A stretch of 64,000 nt of DNA from Methylobacterium sp. Leaf123 (GCF_001423405.1 NZ_LMNS01000008.1:1-64000), one strand, 5' to 3'. Numbered from the stretch's first letter, positions 33,572 through 42,979 are shown. A program made the numbers and translations. Notes: generated from the letters alone by a model not told the origin.

Positions 33572-34929
33572 CGGCAAGCCCGGTGACGGAACGGCGCGCC
33601 TATCCAGCGCGCGAGCGCGACATTCATCGCAGCGACCTGCGCGAGCGCGGCGGCTCCCGTCCGGTCCGGCGCGCGGGCCGTCCGAGCACGCCGGGTCCCG
33701 CCGATCCGTCGCGCCGGGCGACCTACGGCCTCGACGCGTTCACCTTCTTCATCGCCAACCTGCAGACCGGGTTCGGGCCCTTCCTTGCCGTCTACTTCAC
33801 CCAGCAGAAGTGGACGCAGTCGGATATCGGCCTCGCGCTCACTGTGGGCAGCCTCGTCAGCCTGCTCGGGCAGATGCCGGGCGGCGCCTTCGTCGATGCC
33901 TCTCGCTCGAAGCGCTTCGCCGCCGGCTTCTCGGCGTTCTGGGTCGGCGCGAGCGCGGTGATGCTGGCCGCGCTCCCCACCTATCTCGTCGTCATGCTCG
34001 CCATGGCGATCCACTCGGCGGCGAGCTGCGTTCTGACGCCGGCCATCGCCGCGATCTCCATCGGCCTCGTCGGCCATGCCCAGGCCGGCGAGCGGCTGGG
34101 GCGCAATGCGAGCTTCTCGGCGGTCGGCAACGCGCTCGGCGCCGCCGGCATGGGCGCGATCGGCTATTATCTCTCGAACAACGCGGTGTTCTATCTCGCG
34201 GGCGTGCTGGTGATCCCCGCCCTAGTGTCCCTCTCGTTCATTCCGTCGGGGCGCAGTGTGGACGCCGGCAGGCCCCGGCCCGCCGCCCAGGAACCGGAAC
34301 CGCAACCGCGGGAGGCCGGCGGCATCTCGGCGCTCCTGAAGAACCGGGCGCTCCTTTGCTTTGCCGCCTGCATGGTGCTGTTCTTCCTGGCCAACGCCGC
34401 GATGCTGCCGCTGGTCGGCAGCGTCATGACCCTGCGCGCCAGCGAGACCGCCACGGCGCTGGTGGCGGCCTGCATCATGGTCCCGCAGGCGGTCCTGGCG
34501 CTCACCGCCCCTTTCGTCGGCCGCCTCGCGCAAAGCTGGGGACGCAAGCCGCTTCTCTTGATCGGCTTTGCGGCCCTACCCGTCCGCGGCCTGTTCTTCG
34601 CCTTCGTCAGCGATCCCTACTGGATGGTGGCGATCCAGGTCTTCGACGGCATCTCGGCCTCCGTCCTCGGCGTCATGGTCCCGCTGATCGTCTCCGACGT
34701 CACGCGGGGCACCGGGCGCTTCAACACCGCGCTCGGAGCGGTCGGGACCGGGATGGGCATCGGCGCCGCCCTCTCTACGGCGCTCGCCGGCTTAATGGCC
34801 GATGAGCTCGGCAGCCAGACCGCGTTCCTCGGGCTCGCCATCGTCGGCGCCGCCGGACTCGTCCTCGTCCTCCTGATCATGCCGGAGACGCGGCGCAGGA
34901 ACGGGGACGAGGCACACGACCCGTCTTGA
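33568..34929 (+). CDS. MFS transporter
   Basis: A 453-residue major facilitator with about 12 helices after an unusually long Arg/Pro-rich cytoplasmic N-terminus of about 50 residues. Motif A is GQMPGGAFVDASRSKR in loop 2-3, and the C-terminal half repeats it as APFVGRLAQSWGRKPLL. Sequence such as DIGLALTVGSLVSLLGQMPGG places it near sugar/drug efflux MFS proteins, but the substrate cannot be read. The ATG at 33568 overlaps the stop of the exported PRC protein by 4 bp, suggesting coordinated expression of a transporter with a periplasmic protein. Confidence 0.86.
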   Translation: MTASPVTERRAYPARERDIHRSDLRERGGSRPVRRAGRPSTPGPADPSRRATYGLDAFTFFIANLQTGFGPFLAVYFTQQKWTQSDIGLALTVGSLVSLLGQMPGGAFVDASRSKRFAAGFSAFWVGASAVMLAALPTYLVVMLAMAIHSAASCVLTPAIAAISIGLVGHAQAGERLGRNASFSAVGNALGAAGMGAIGYYLSNNAVFYLAGVLVIPALVSLSFIPSGRSVDAGRPRPAAQEPEPQPREAGGISALLKNRALLCFAACMVLFFLANAAMLPLVGSVMTLRASETATALVAACIMVPQAVLALTAPFVGRLAQSWGRKPLLLIGFAALPVRGLFFAFVSDPYWMVAIQVFDGISASVLGVMVPLIVSDVTRGTGRFNTALGAVGTGMGIGAALSTALAGLMADELGSQTAFLGLAIVGAAGLVLVLLIMPETRRRNGDEAHDPS

Positions 34930-35134
34930 CCTGCGCCGGCCGACGGGGTTGGAATCGTTTTTGCGCCGCACATCCGCTCGAGCGCGGTTCATCTTCGCCG
35001 AGCTACCCGGCGGAAAGCCGCGCGCGCTTGAAACATAAGGCGACGCTTCGCGTTGCGGTTAACGGGTGCCCTGTGCGCCCTCCAGCCACAATCGGCGCCC
35101 AGCGGGTCTGATCGAATCGGGACTGACGATCGCG

Positions 35135-36901
35135 ATGGAAGATCTCTGCCAATACGCCAACAGACCGGGGGCCTTCGTCGGGCGCTATCTCAGGCGCCGG
35201 ATCGTCCCGCATCTCGTGATTCTCTTCTCCGTGCTCGGTGCGGTGTCCTTCTCGGTCTCGACCGATTACGCGCTGAAGGGCGTGGTCGATGCCCTCGGCA
35301 AGGGGCCGAGCACGGGACAGGTCTGGACCGCTCTGGCGGTGCTGATCGGCTTCATCGCCGCCGACAACCTGCTCTGGCGCGTCGCGGCGCTAGTCGGGGC
35401 CTTCACCTTCGTCGGCGTGACCGGCGACATCCGCCGGGACCTCTTCCGACACATGACGGGCCACGCCCCGTCCTTCTTCGCGGACCGCCAACCCGGTACG
35501 TTGGCCTCGCGCATCACCGCGACGTCGAACGCGATCTTCACCGTCGAGAACATGTTCACGTTCAACGTGATGCCGCCCTGCGTCGCGGCCGTGCTCTCGA
35601 TCATCTATATCGGCACCGTGAACCTCACGATGGCGCTCGTGCTCGCCGGCATCTTCGCCGCGGTCGTGCTGCTGATGTTCAAGATGGCGTCGGCCGGCAA
35701 GCCGCTGCACCACGACTTCGCCGCCAAGGCCGCGAGCGTCGATGGCGAGATGGTCGATCTCGTCGGCAACATGCCGCTGGTGCGTGCCTTCTCGGCGTTC
35801 AACCGCGAATTCGTGCGCTTCGACGGCACGATCGGCTCCGAGATGCGGGCGCGCCGCTCCTCGCTCCTCTACCTCGAGAAGCTGCGCATCACCCACGCCA
35901 TCCTCACGGTGATCTCGATCCTCGGCCTGCTCTACTGGTCGATCAAGATGTGGGAGGCCGGTCAGGCCACCACCGGTCAGGTCGTCCTCGTCTGCACGCT
36001 CGGCATCCGCATCCTGGCCGCCACCCGCGACCTCGCCGTCGCCCTGGTGGACGCGACCCAGCACACCGCCCGCCTTTCGGAGGCGCTGCACACGCTGCTC
36101 CAGCCGCATGAGCTGGTCGATCATCCGGAGGCCGAGAAGCTCATCGGCCAGACCGGCGCCGAAATGCATTTCGACCACGTCGCTTTCAGCTATCCCGATG
36201 GCCGCACCGTCTTCTCCGATTTCGACCTGCTGATTCCGGCCGGTCAGACGGTGGGGCTGGTCGGCAAGTCGGGCGGCGGCAAGTCGACCCTGTTCTCGCT
36301 GATCCAGCGCTTCTACGAGGTGCAGGGCGGGCGCATCCTCATCAACGGACAGGACATCAACCGCGTCACGCAGGACAGCTTGCGCGAGGCGATCACGGTG
36401 GTGCCCCAGGACGTGTCGATGTTCCACCGCTCCCTGCGTGAGAACATCCGCTACGGCCGGCCCGATGCGACCGACGAGGAGGTCTGGAAGGCAGCCGAAG
36501 CCGCTCACTGCACCGACTTCATCCAGTCCCTGCCCGAAGGCTTCGACACCATCGTCGGCGACCGCGGCGTGAAGCTCTCCGGCGGTCAGCGCCAGCGCAT
36601 CGCCATCGCCCGCGCCATCCTGAAGGACTCGCCGATCCTTTTGCTCGACGAGGCGACGTCGGCGCTGGACGCCGAGTCCGAGGAGGCGATCCGCGCCGCG
36701 CTGGCCAACCTGATGAAGGGCCGCACGGTGATCGCCATCGCGCACCGTCTCTCGACCCTGAAGGACTTCGACCGGATCGTCGTGCTGGAGGGCGGGCGCA
36801 TCGTTCAGGACGGCTCGCCGGAGAAGCTGACCCATCTCGACGGCTTCTACCGCGAGCTGATGAAGAAGGAATCGATGTCGATGTCGCTCGCCGCGGCCTG
36901 A
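35135..36901 (+). CDS. ABC exporter half-transporter (permease-ATPase fusion)
   Basis: A 588-residue type-I ABC exporter. The six-helix membrane domain covers about residues 25-310; the nucleotide-binding domain has Walker A GKSGGGKSTL, Q-loop VVPQDVSMF, signature LSGGQRQRIAIARAIL, Walker B ILLLDEATSALD and H-loop IAHRLSTL. It should work as a homodimer, as MsbA-like exporters do. The substrate is unknown. ATG 35135 starts MEDLCQYANRP; the frame is open to 35066, but ATG 35135 is better placed. A strong terminator follows, so the transcript ends here. Confidence 0.92.
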   Translation: MEDLCQYANRPGAFVGRYLRRRIVPHLVILFSVLGAVSFSVSTDYALKGVVDALGKGPSTGQVWTALAVLIGFIAADNLLWRVAALVGAFTFVGVTGDIRRDLFRHMTGHAPSFFADRQPGTLASRITATSNAIFTVENMFTFNVMPPCVAAVLSIIYIGTVNLTMALVLAGIFAAVVLLMFKMASAGKPLHHDFAAKAASVDGEMVDLVGNMPLVRAFSAFNREFVRFDGTIGSEMRARRSSLLYLEKLRITHAILTVISILGLLYWSIKMWEAGQATTGQVVLVCTLGIRILAATRDLAVALVDATQHTARLSEALHTLLQPHELVDHPEAEKLIGQTGAEMHFDHVAFSYPDGRTVFSDFDLLIPAGQTVGLVGKSGGGKSTLFSLIQRFYEVQGGRILINGQDINRVTQDSLREAITVVPQDVSMFHRSLRENIRYGRPDATDEEVWKAAEAAHCTDFIQSLPEGFDTIVGDRGVKLSGGQRQRIAIARAILKDSPILLLDEATSALDAESEEAIRAALANLMKGRTVIAIAHRLSTLKDFDRIVVLEGGRIVQDGSPEKLTHLDGFYRELMKKESMSMSLAAA

Positions 36902-36979
36902 CATTCGGACGGCTGCATCGCTGCCCATCGGCCGGGAGGGGTGCAAAAACCGGCCGGTGGATCGACATTGCTGTCATGA

Positions 36980-37015
36980 GGCCGGGCGGATCCCTCACCG
37001 CCCGGCCTTTTTTTT
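36980..37015 (+). terminator. Strong rho-independent terminator
   Basis: GGCCGGGCGG (36980-36989) pairs perfectly with CCGCCCGGCC (36998-37007) around an 8-base loop and is followed by eight T (37008-37015). It is 78 bp after the ABC exporter stop and separates it from the threonine aldolase gene. Confidence 0.93.
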
Positions 37016-37041
37016 AATGCCGATCGAAGCCGGAGCGCGCC

Positions 37042-38082
37042 GTGGCCGAGCAGCAATTCGCCAGCGACAATTATGCCGGGATCTGCCCGGAAGCCCTCGC
37101 CGCGATGCAGGCAGCCAATGCTGGCCACGCCCCCGCCTATGGCGCCGATTCCTGGACGCAGGCCGCAGCCGACGGCTTCCGGCGGCTGTTCGAGACCGAG
37201 TGCGAGGTCTTCTTCGTCTTCAACGGCACCGCGGCCAACTCGCTGGCGCTGGCCTCGCTCTGCCAGTCCTATCACAGCGTGATCTGCGCCGACTCGGCGC
37301 ATATCGAGACCGACGAATGCGGTGCGCCGGAATTCTTCTCCAACGGCTCGAAGCTGCTCACCGCTGCGACCGAGGACGGGAAGCTGACGCCCGAGATCGT
37401 GCGGACGATCTCGGCCAAGCGCACGGACATCCATTTCCCGAAGCCTCGGGCGGTGACGCTGACCCAATCGACCGAGACGGGGCGGGTCTACAGCCTCGAC
37501 GAGATCGCGGCGATCTCCGCCGTCTGCCGCGCATCGGGCCTGCGCCTGCACATGGACGGCGCGCGCTTTGCCAATGCCTGCGCCTCGCTCGACGCGTCCC
37601 CAGCCGAGCTGACCTGGAAGGCCGGCGTCGACGTGCTGTGCTTCGGCGGCACCAAGAACGGAATGGCGGTGGGCGAGGCCGTGATCTTCTTCGACCGGCA
37701 ACTCGCGGAGGATTTCGACTATCGCTGCAAGCAGGCGGGCCAGCTCGCCTCGAAGATGCGCTACCTCTCGGCGCCCTGGGTCGGCATGCTGGAGAGCGGG
37801 GCGTGGCTCGACAATGCCCGCCACGCCAACGACTGCGCCCAACGGCTGGTGCGGGGGATCGCCGATGTGCCGGGCATCTCGCTCGCGGCACCGGTCGAGG
37901 CCAACGGCGTGTTCCTGAACCTGCCCGTGCCGGTGCAAGAGGCTTTGCGCGCCCGCGGCTGGCAGTTCTACGGCTTCATCGGCGGGGCGTCCCGCTTCAT
38001 GTTCGCCTGGGATTCAGAGCCGGCGCGGGTCGATGCCCTGGCGCAGGACATCCGTCTCTGCGCCCTGCCCGCGGCGGCGTGA
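37042..38082 (+). CDS. ltaE: Low-specificity threonine aldolase
   Basis: A 346-residue fold-type-I PLP enzyme cleaving threonine/allo-threonine to glycine and acetaldehyde. The blocks are FASDNYAGICPEAL at the start, FNGTAANSLALASL (cofactor phosphate region), DSAHIETDECGAPEFFSNG, LHMDGARFANA (PLP ring Asp) and CFGGTKNGMAVGE with the PLP Lys in GGTKNG. GTG 37042 is the start, with GGAG 7 bp upstream. In a serine-cycle methylotroph it could feed glycine, but no serine-cycle gene is adjacent. Confidence 0.9.
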   Translation: MAEQQFASDNYAGICPEALAAMQAANAGHAPAYGADSWTQAAADGFRRLFETECEVFFVFNGTAANSLALASLCQSYHSVICADSAHIETDECGAPEFFSNGSKLLTAATEDGKLTPEIVRTISAKRTDIHFPKPRAVTLTQSTETGRVYSLDEIAAISAVCRASGLRLHMDGARFANACASLDASPAELTWKAGVDVLCFGGTKNGMAVGEAVIFFDRQLAEDFDYRCKQAGQLASKMRYLSAPWVGMLESGAWLDNARHANDCAQRLVRGIADVPGISLAAPVEANGVFLNLPVPVQEALRARGWQFYGFIGGASRFMFAWDSEPARVDALAQDIRLCALPAAA

Positions 38083-38502
38083 TGATCCGGGATTCAGAGC
38101 ACTATTGTTGGACGTGATAGAGCGCCGTCCCGAAGGTGATTGCCGGCTCTCTGATAAAGATGATGCAAAACAAACGGGTAAGGCGTCGCTGTGGATCAGG
38201 TATCCAGGGTGATACTCTTGCAGGGATGCGGCGCGACCGCTGCCGTGAACCGCAGTTGGCCCCGTTGCGGGCGCTCAGCCGGTTCCCCCGGATCGGGTAA
38301 GTGCCGCCTCGCTCGACGGTCGCCCGGAGGCAGGGACACGGCACCTGCCCCAGTCAGGCGGAGTATCTGATGATGTGGAGACTGCGCTTGACCGCCGCGT
38401 AGGTTGCTCAAGTCGACCTTGGCCGTGTGATTTTCGAGCAGCTCTTCGACAGGTTGGATGGAGACAGGGCGGAATCACAGCAGGATCCCGAAAGGACAGG
38501 TC
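38083..38502. other. Intergenic region before the metalloprotease gene, no convincing gene
   Basis: About 420 bp. It holds a decayed short palindromic repeat (38121-38170). Short open frames exist, such as 38196-38411 on the minus strand, but they have no start context or recognisable sequence. The last 15 bp hold AAAGGA (38491-38496), the ribosome site for the next gene. Base composition changes to AT-richer just after this region. Confidence 0.4.
38121..38170. repeat. Decayed copy of the short alphaproteobacterial palindromic repeat
   Basis: AGCGCCGTCCCGAAGGTGAT and TGCCGGCTCTCTGATAAAGATGATGC parts line up with the copy at 28505 (GTCCCGAAA-GGTG-CCGG-GATGC), but the terminal inverted repeats have diverged. 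It lies 39 bp after the threonine aldolase stop. Confidence 0.45.
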
Positions 38503-40392
38503 ATGGCCGTCGCAAATGCCGCGCAGCTAGATGGAATCACGTTCCTTACCGGTGTGAATGAAAATGGCGAGATCGTCCCTGATACATATTACACTTATAA
38601 TTCACTAATCGGCGGGAATAGGGTGTTCCTGAACAAGTGGTACAATGACCAAGATGGTAATCCGCTTGCGCCCACAAGTGTCGCAGGAACTCCTGGTGGT
38701 ACTGTTATCTATTCTTTTAGTGCCGATCTTGGTCCTCGATCGCGATTAGCATATGCAAATAGCCTAAAACTCTGGTCCGACATCGCTGACATAGAATTCA
38801 GAGAGATTTCTGATACGACGCGGTCGAATATTCAATTTTTGACAGAAGAAGTGACGGAAGGTTATACGTTTATCCCAAATAATGGAATTAGGATTGCGGG
38901 GACCGGGCAGACGGATATCCCGTCTCAGACCTCTCCAAACGCTCTCGGCGGCCAAGCGCAAATTGCACTCAGGGGGTCGGATGATTCCTTTAGCAGCCTG
39001 GACCCGATCTATGCTGGCACATTCTCGAATGTAACGCACGAACAAGGGCACATTCTCGGCCTTGGTCATTCCGGTGCATACAACGGGGCCGACAGCCCGA
39101 AGGAATCGCAGAGGAGTCCGTACGATACGCATTTGTATTCGATCATGTCTTACTTCAGTGCTGACGACCCGACGACCAAGTATTATGATCAGTCGCCGAA
39201 TCCTGGTACGGTATATGGAAAAGAACCGCAGACGCCAATGGTGCTCGACATCAAGGCGATGCAGAGACTTTATGGTGTCTCAAAGAGTAGTACCTTTGCG
39301 GGTGGTCAGACTTACGGATTCAATGCCAATATCGTTGGGGCGAGTGGAAGCTTCTATGATTTTGCGGTCAATCAAGACCCTATTGTTACCATTTACAACA
39401 ATGGTGTAAAAAATACTATTGATTTGTCGGGATATTCGACCAACTCCACTGTCGATCTTAGGCCTGGGACATTCACGAGCGCGAGTGCGAATGGTCTGCT
39501 TCGAAACAACATCGCGATTGCCTTGGACACGCGCATCGACAACGCAGTGGGTGGGGCCGGTGATGACACGTTCCGTACCAATGGCAACGGGAACACGATC
39601 GATGGTGGTGACGGCAACGACATCGTCATTATCAGTGGGGACCAGACGAATTACGCGATCAATCTCAAAGAGGGTGGTAACATCGAGGTCGTGAACCTTC
39701 GCGACGGCGTCACCGACCGGCTCACCAGCATTGAATCGATCCAGTTCGAGGCCCCCGTCTGCTTCACCACCGGCACTCTGATACGGACGATGCACGGTGA
39801 TGTTCCCATCGAGGAGCTGGCACTGCACGATCGGGTTGTCACGGCCTCTGGTGGGTTGCGGCCAATCGTCTGGATCGGTCAGCGGGAGGTGAAGTGTACC
39901 CCCCATACCGCTCCGGTTCGCGTGCTTGCCGGCGCTTTCGGTCCTGACGTGCCTATGCGCGACCTCTATCTTTCGCCTGGTCATCCCGTTCTCATCGGCG
40001 CCGACGACGACAACGAGGGGGGTGTGCTCGTGCCGGTCATGTGTCTCATCAACGGCACCTCGATCGTTCGTACGCTCCGGAGCAAGGTCACCTACTGGCA
40101 CATCGAACTCGATACGCACGACATACTGCTTGCAGAAGGCCTATTGGCCGAGAGCTACATTGATGGGGGCGACCGTGCGTTCTTCGTGGAAGCGTCGGAT
40201 CATGCCCTACAGAATCCCGACTTCGTACCTCCGGGCTGGCACAACCGGTGTCGCCCTATCATGACCGAGGGGTCGATTGTGGAGGTGGAGCGCGCGCGCA
40301 TCGGCCAGATGTTCACGAGCTTGCTCGATCGGCATTCGTGCTGGTCCGAAATGCTGCCGGAACTCTATGCGGAACCGTATCAGATGAGATAA
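38503..40392 (+). CDS. Secreted M10-type metalloprotease with RTX repeats and a C-terminal Hint domain
   Basis: A 629-residue modular protein. Residues 1-240: metzincin protease with zinc site HEQGHILGLGH (179-189; H-E-x-x-H-x-x-G-x-x-H) and Met-turn SIMSY (213-217), as in serralysins. Residues about 347-375: two RTX-like calcium repeats (GGAGDDTFR, GGDGNDIVI). From Cys420: a Hint domain of the Hint_2 type (VCFTTGTLIRTMHGDVPIEEL, then YLSPGHPVLIG and WHIELDTHDILLAEG), the self-splicing/autoprocessing fold of inteins and hedgehog proteins. No N-terminal signal peptide is present; RTX proteins use C-terminal signals for type I secretion, but here the C-terminus is the Hint tail. AAAGGA precedes ATG 38503. 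The protease half is visibly AT-richer than the Hint half. Confidence 0.85.
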   Translation: MAVANAAQLDGITFLTGVNENGEIVPDTYYTYNSLIGGNRVFLNKWYNDQDGNPLAPTSVAGTPGGTVIYSFSADLGPRSRLAYANSLKLWSDIADIEFREISDTTRSNIQFLTEEVTEGYTFIPNNGIRIAGTGQTDIPSQTSPNALGGQAQIALRGSDDSFSSLDPIYAGTFSNVTHEQGHILGLGHSGAYNGADSPKESQRSPYDTHLYSIMSYFSADDPTTKYYDQSPNPGTVYGKEPQTPMVLDIKAMQRLYGVSKSSTFAGGQTYGFNANIVGASGSFYDFAVNQDPIVTIYNNGVKNTIDLSGYSTNSTVDLRPGTFTSASANGLLRNNIAIALDTRIDNAVGGAGDDTFRTNGNGNTIDGGDGNDIVIISGDQTNYAINLKEGGNIEVVNLRDGVTDRLTSIESIQFEAPVCFTTGTLIRTMHGDVPIEELALHDRVVTASGGLRPIVWIGQREVKCTPHTAPVRVLAGAFGPDVPMRDLYLSPGHPVLIGADDDNEGGVLVPVMCLINGTSIVRTLRSKVTYWHIELDTHDILLAEGLLAESYIDGGDRAFFVEASDHALQNPDFVPPGWHNRCRPIMTEGSIVEVERARIGQMFTSLLDRHSCWSEMLPELYAEPYQMR

Positions 40393-40568
40393 GAAATTGT
40401 CGCTGCCATAGCACTTGCGCCGAGTGCGATCACGATCGAGCTGACAAGTGCCGAGCTTGTCAGCTTTGGCTCACGCGTAGGTGCCTCAGTATAACCGAAG
40501 GCCTGGCCTGCGGCCTGTTCCAGGCGCATGAGGGAGAGGTGACGCGCTTGGGCGGCGGTGGGGGTCAT
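40380..40568 (-). CDS. Small single-span membrane protein
   Basis: A 62-residue open frame from ATG 40568. A polar N-terminus (TPTAAQARHLSLMRLEQAAGQAFGYTE) precedes one C-terminal hydrophobic helix (SALVSSIVIALGASAMAATISYLI). Its last 13 bp overlap the end of the metalloprotease gene on the other strand. No family is recognised and the ribosome site (AAGGGAG about 10 bp upstream) is acceptable, so it may be real, but it could also be chance. Confidence 0.45.
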   Translation of the reverse strand: MTPTAAQARHLSLMRLEQAAGQAFGYTEAPTREPKLTSSALVSSIVIALGASAMAATISYLI

Positions 40569-40921
40569 CGGCGTGGCTCCCTTAAGGTCAAGCTGACCGT
40601 GGTGAGGTAACGTCCGGAAACCGTCTTCTGTTCCCAACGCCATCCTGGGCTGCGCCCCCTTAACGTTTCGCTGCCTTGTTTCAGCCGCAGGATTGCCGCC
40701 CCCCACAGGCTTCGTGAGGCTGTCTTAACCATCCGCCCGCATCACTGTGATGACAACGCGCCGGGCTCGGCAGGACCGTCGGACTTCGAACGCGGCCGGC
40801 CGTCGTGGTACTGCGACCGGCAGAAGCAGACAGAAGGCTTTTTGTTTCCTGTTTGTTCCACTACATTGAGGGTATGAAGAGCCATGCAGCCCGTCTCCGA
40901 CCCGATTCGAGGAGCCGTCGC
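40569..40921. other. Intergenic region upstream of parE, no gene seen
   Basis: About 350 bp between the small membrane protein (minus strand) and parE (plus strand). It should hold the parE promoter; an AT-rich stretch TTTTTGTTTCCTGTTTG lies at about 40838-40854. In-frame starts upstream of the chosen parE start (for example ATG 40874) fall here, but their ribosome sites are poorly spaced. Confidence 0.35.
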
Positions 40922-42979
40922 GTGAGCGATCCGGCACGCGACCTGTTCGGGCCCGGTGCCAAGCCTCCCGCCGCGGAGGCCGAGCGCCGCCGCCGTCTCA
41001 CTCCCGTGGCCCCGTCGCCGGCGCCCGCGCCGGAAACGGCGGAGGCGGGTTACGACGCCTCAACGATCGAGGTGTTGGAGGGGCTGGAGCCGGTACGGCG
41101 CCGGCCGGGCATGTATATCGGCGGCACCGACGAGCGGGCGCTGCACCACCTCTTCGCCGAGGTGATCGACAACTCCATGGACGAAGCGGTCGCGGGCCAT
41201 GCGAGCTTCATCGAGGTGGAGCTGGAGGAATCGGGCTCGCTCGTCGTCACCGATAACGGCCGCGGCATCCCGGTCGATCCGCACCCGAAATTCCCGGGCA
41301 AGTCCGCGCTCGAGGTCATCATGACCACGCTGCACGCGGGTGGGAAGTTCGACTCGAAGGTCTACGAGACTTCCGGCGGCCTGCACGGCGTCGGCATCTC
41401 CGTCGTCAACGCGCTCTCGGACGTGCTCGAGGTCGAGGTCGCCCGCAACCAGACCCTCTACCGGCAGTGCTTTTCCCGCGGCCATGCGCAGGGAAGCCTG
41501 AAAACGATCGGGCGGGTGCAGAACCGGCGCGGCACGCGGGTGCGCTTCCACCCCGACGCGCAGATCTTCGGCTCGCTGCGGTTCGACCCGCGCCGCCTGT
41601 TCAAGATGGCCCGTTCCAAGGCCTACCTGTTCGGCGGCGTCGAGATCCGCTGGCGCTGCGCCCCGGCCCTGCTCGAAGGGCTGGAGGATGTGCCGGCGGA
41701 GGCCGTGCACCGCTTCCCCGGCGGGCTCTCGGACTATCTCACCCGCGACATCGAGGGGAAGGAGCTCGTCCTCGACTCGATCTTCTCGGGCAAGATCACC
41801 AAGCCCGGCTCGCACGGTTCGCTCGAATGGGCGGTCGCCTGGACGGTGGCCGATGACGGCGTCTCGCATTCCTACTGCAACACGATCCCGACGCCGGAGG
41901 GGGGCACCCACGAGGCGGGCCTGCGCGTCGCGTTGCTGCGGGCGCTACGCGAGCATGCCGAGCGCGTGAACCAAGCCAAGCGCATGACGGCGGTGACCAC
42001 CGACGACGTGATGGCGACCTGCGCCTCGATGCTCTCGGTCTTCATCCGCGAGCCGGAATTCCAGGGTCAGACCAAGGACAAGCTCGCGACGGTGGAGGCC
42101 TCCCGCATCGTCGAGACGGCGGTGCGCGATGCCTTCGACCACTGGCTCGCCGCCTCGCCCGCCCAGGCCAACAAGCTGCTCGACTGGGTGATCGACCGGG
42201 CGGAGGAGCGCCTGCGCCGCCGCCAGGAGAAGGAGGTCGCTCGCAAGAGCGCCACCCGCAAGCTGCGCCTGCCCGGCAAGCTCGCCGATTGCTCGGCCGC
42301 CGGCACGGTGGGCTCGGAGATCTTCATCGTCGAGGGCGACTCGGCCGGCGGTTCCGCCAAGCAGGCCCGCGACCGCGCCACGCAGGCCGTGCTGCCGCTG
42401 CGGGGCAAGATCCTGAACGTGGCCTCGGCCAGCCGCGACAAGCTCGGCGCCAACCAGCTCATCTCGGACCTGACGCTGGCCCTCGGCTGCGGCACCGGCG
42501 CGAACTTCCGCGAGGCGGACCTTCGCTACGACCGGGTCATCATCATGACCGACGCGGATGTGGACGGCGCCCACATCGCTTCGCTCCTCATCACCTTCTT
42601 CTACCGGCAGATGCCCAAGCTCATCGACAAGGGGCATCTCTACCTCGCGATCCCGCCGCTCTACCGGATCAGCCAGGGCGCGAAATCGGCCTATGCCCGC
42701 GACGACGCGGACAAGGAGCGGATCATCAAGACCGTGTTCAAGAACGGCAAGGTCGAGATCGGCCGCTTCAAGGGCCTCGGCGAGATGATGCCAGCGCAGT
42801 TGAAGGAAACGACGATGGACCCGAAGAAGCGCACATTGCTGCGCGTCGCGATCCTCGACGAGGCGCGGGAATCGACCGGCGACACGGTGGAGCGCCTGAT
42901 GGGCAACAAGCCCGAGGCGCGCTTCGCCTTCATCACCGAGCGGGCGTCGTTCGCGGACGGGACGGAGTTGGACATCTGA
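40922..42979 (+). CDS. parE: DNA topoisomerase IV subunit B (ParE)
   Basis: A 685-residue GHKL-type topoisomerase subunit that hydrolyses ATP while ParC cuts DNA to decatenate daughter chromosomes. Blocks: LEGLEPVRRRPGMYIG, EVIDNSMDEAVAGHA, TDNGRGIPVD (ATP site), GGLHGVGISVVNALSD, TOPRIM EGDSAGGSAKQARDR and PLRGKILNVASA, and IMTDADVDGAHIASLL. The DKLGANQLISDLTLALGCG stretch fits ParE rather than GyrB. GTG 40922 with GAGGAG 9 bp upstream is preferred to ATG 40874, whose GAGGG is only 3 bp away. parC is not in the window. Confidence 0.95.
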   Translation: MSDPARDLFGPGAKPPAAEAERRRRLTPVAPSPAPAPETAEAGYDASTIEVLEGLEPVRRRPGMYIGGTDERALHHLFAEVIDNSMDEAVAGHASFIEVELEESGSLVVTDNGRGIPVDPHPKFPGKSALEVIMTTLHAGGKFDSKVYETSGGLHGVGISVVNALSDVLEVEVARNQTLYRQCFSRGHAQGSLKTIGRVQNRRGTRVRFHPDAQIFGSLRFDPRRLFKMARSKAYLFGGVEIRWRCAPALLEGLEDVPAEAVHRFPGGLSDYLTRDIEGKELVLDSIFSGKITKPGSHGSLEWAVAWTVADDGVSHSYCNTIPTPEGGTHEAGLRVALLRALREHAERVNQAKRMTAVTTDDVMATCASMLSVFIREPEFQGQTKDKLATVEASRIVETAVRDAFDHWLAASPAQANKLLDWVIDRAEERLRRRQEKEVARKSATRKLRLPGKLADCSAAGTVGSEIFIVEGDSAGGSAKQARDRATQAVLPLRGKILNVASASRDKLGANQLISDLTLALGCGTGANFREADLRYDRVIIMTDADVDGAHIASLLITFFYRQMPKLIDKGHLYLAIPPLYRISQGAKSAYARDDADKERIIKTVFKNGKVEIGRFKGLGEMMPAQLKETTMDPKKRTLLRVAILDEARESTGDTVERLMGNKPEARFAFITERASFADGTELDI

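Noticed and set aside
38196..38411. Possible 71-residue gene on the minus strand between threonine aldolase and the metalloprotease
   Set aside because: No ribosome site, no recognisable domain, and a composition like random GC-rich sequence.
40922..42979. Replication origin near the topoisomerase subunit gene
   Set aside because: The gene is parE (topoisomerase IV), not gyrB, and no dnaA, DnaA-box cluster or AT-rich unwinding region was seen around it.
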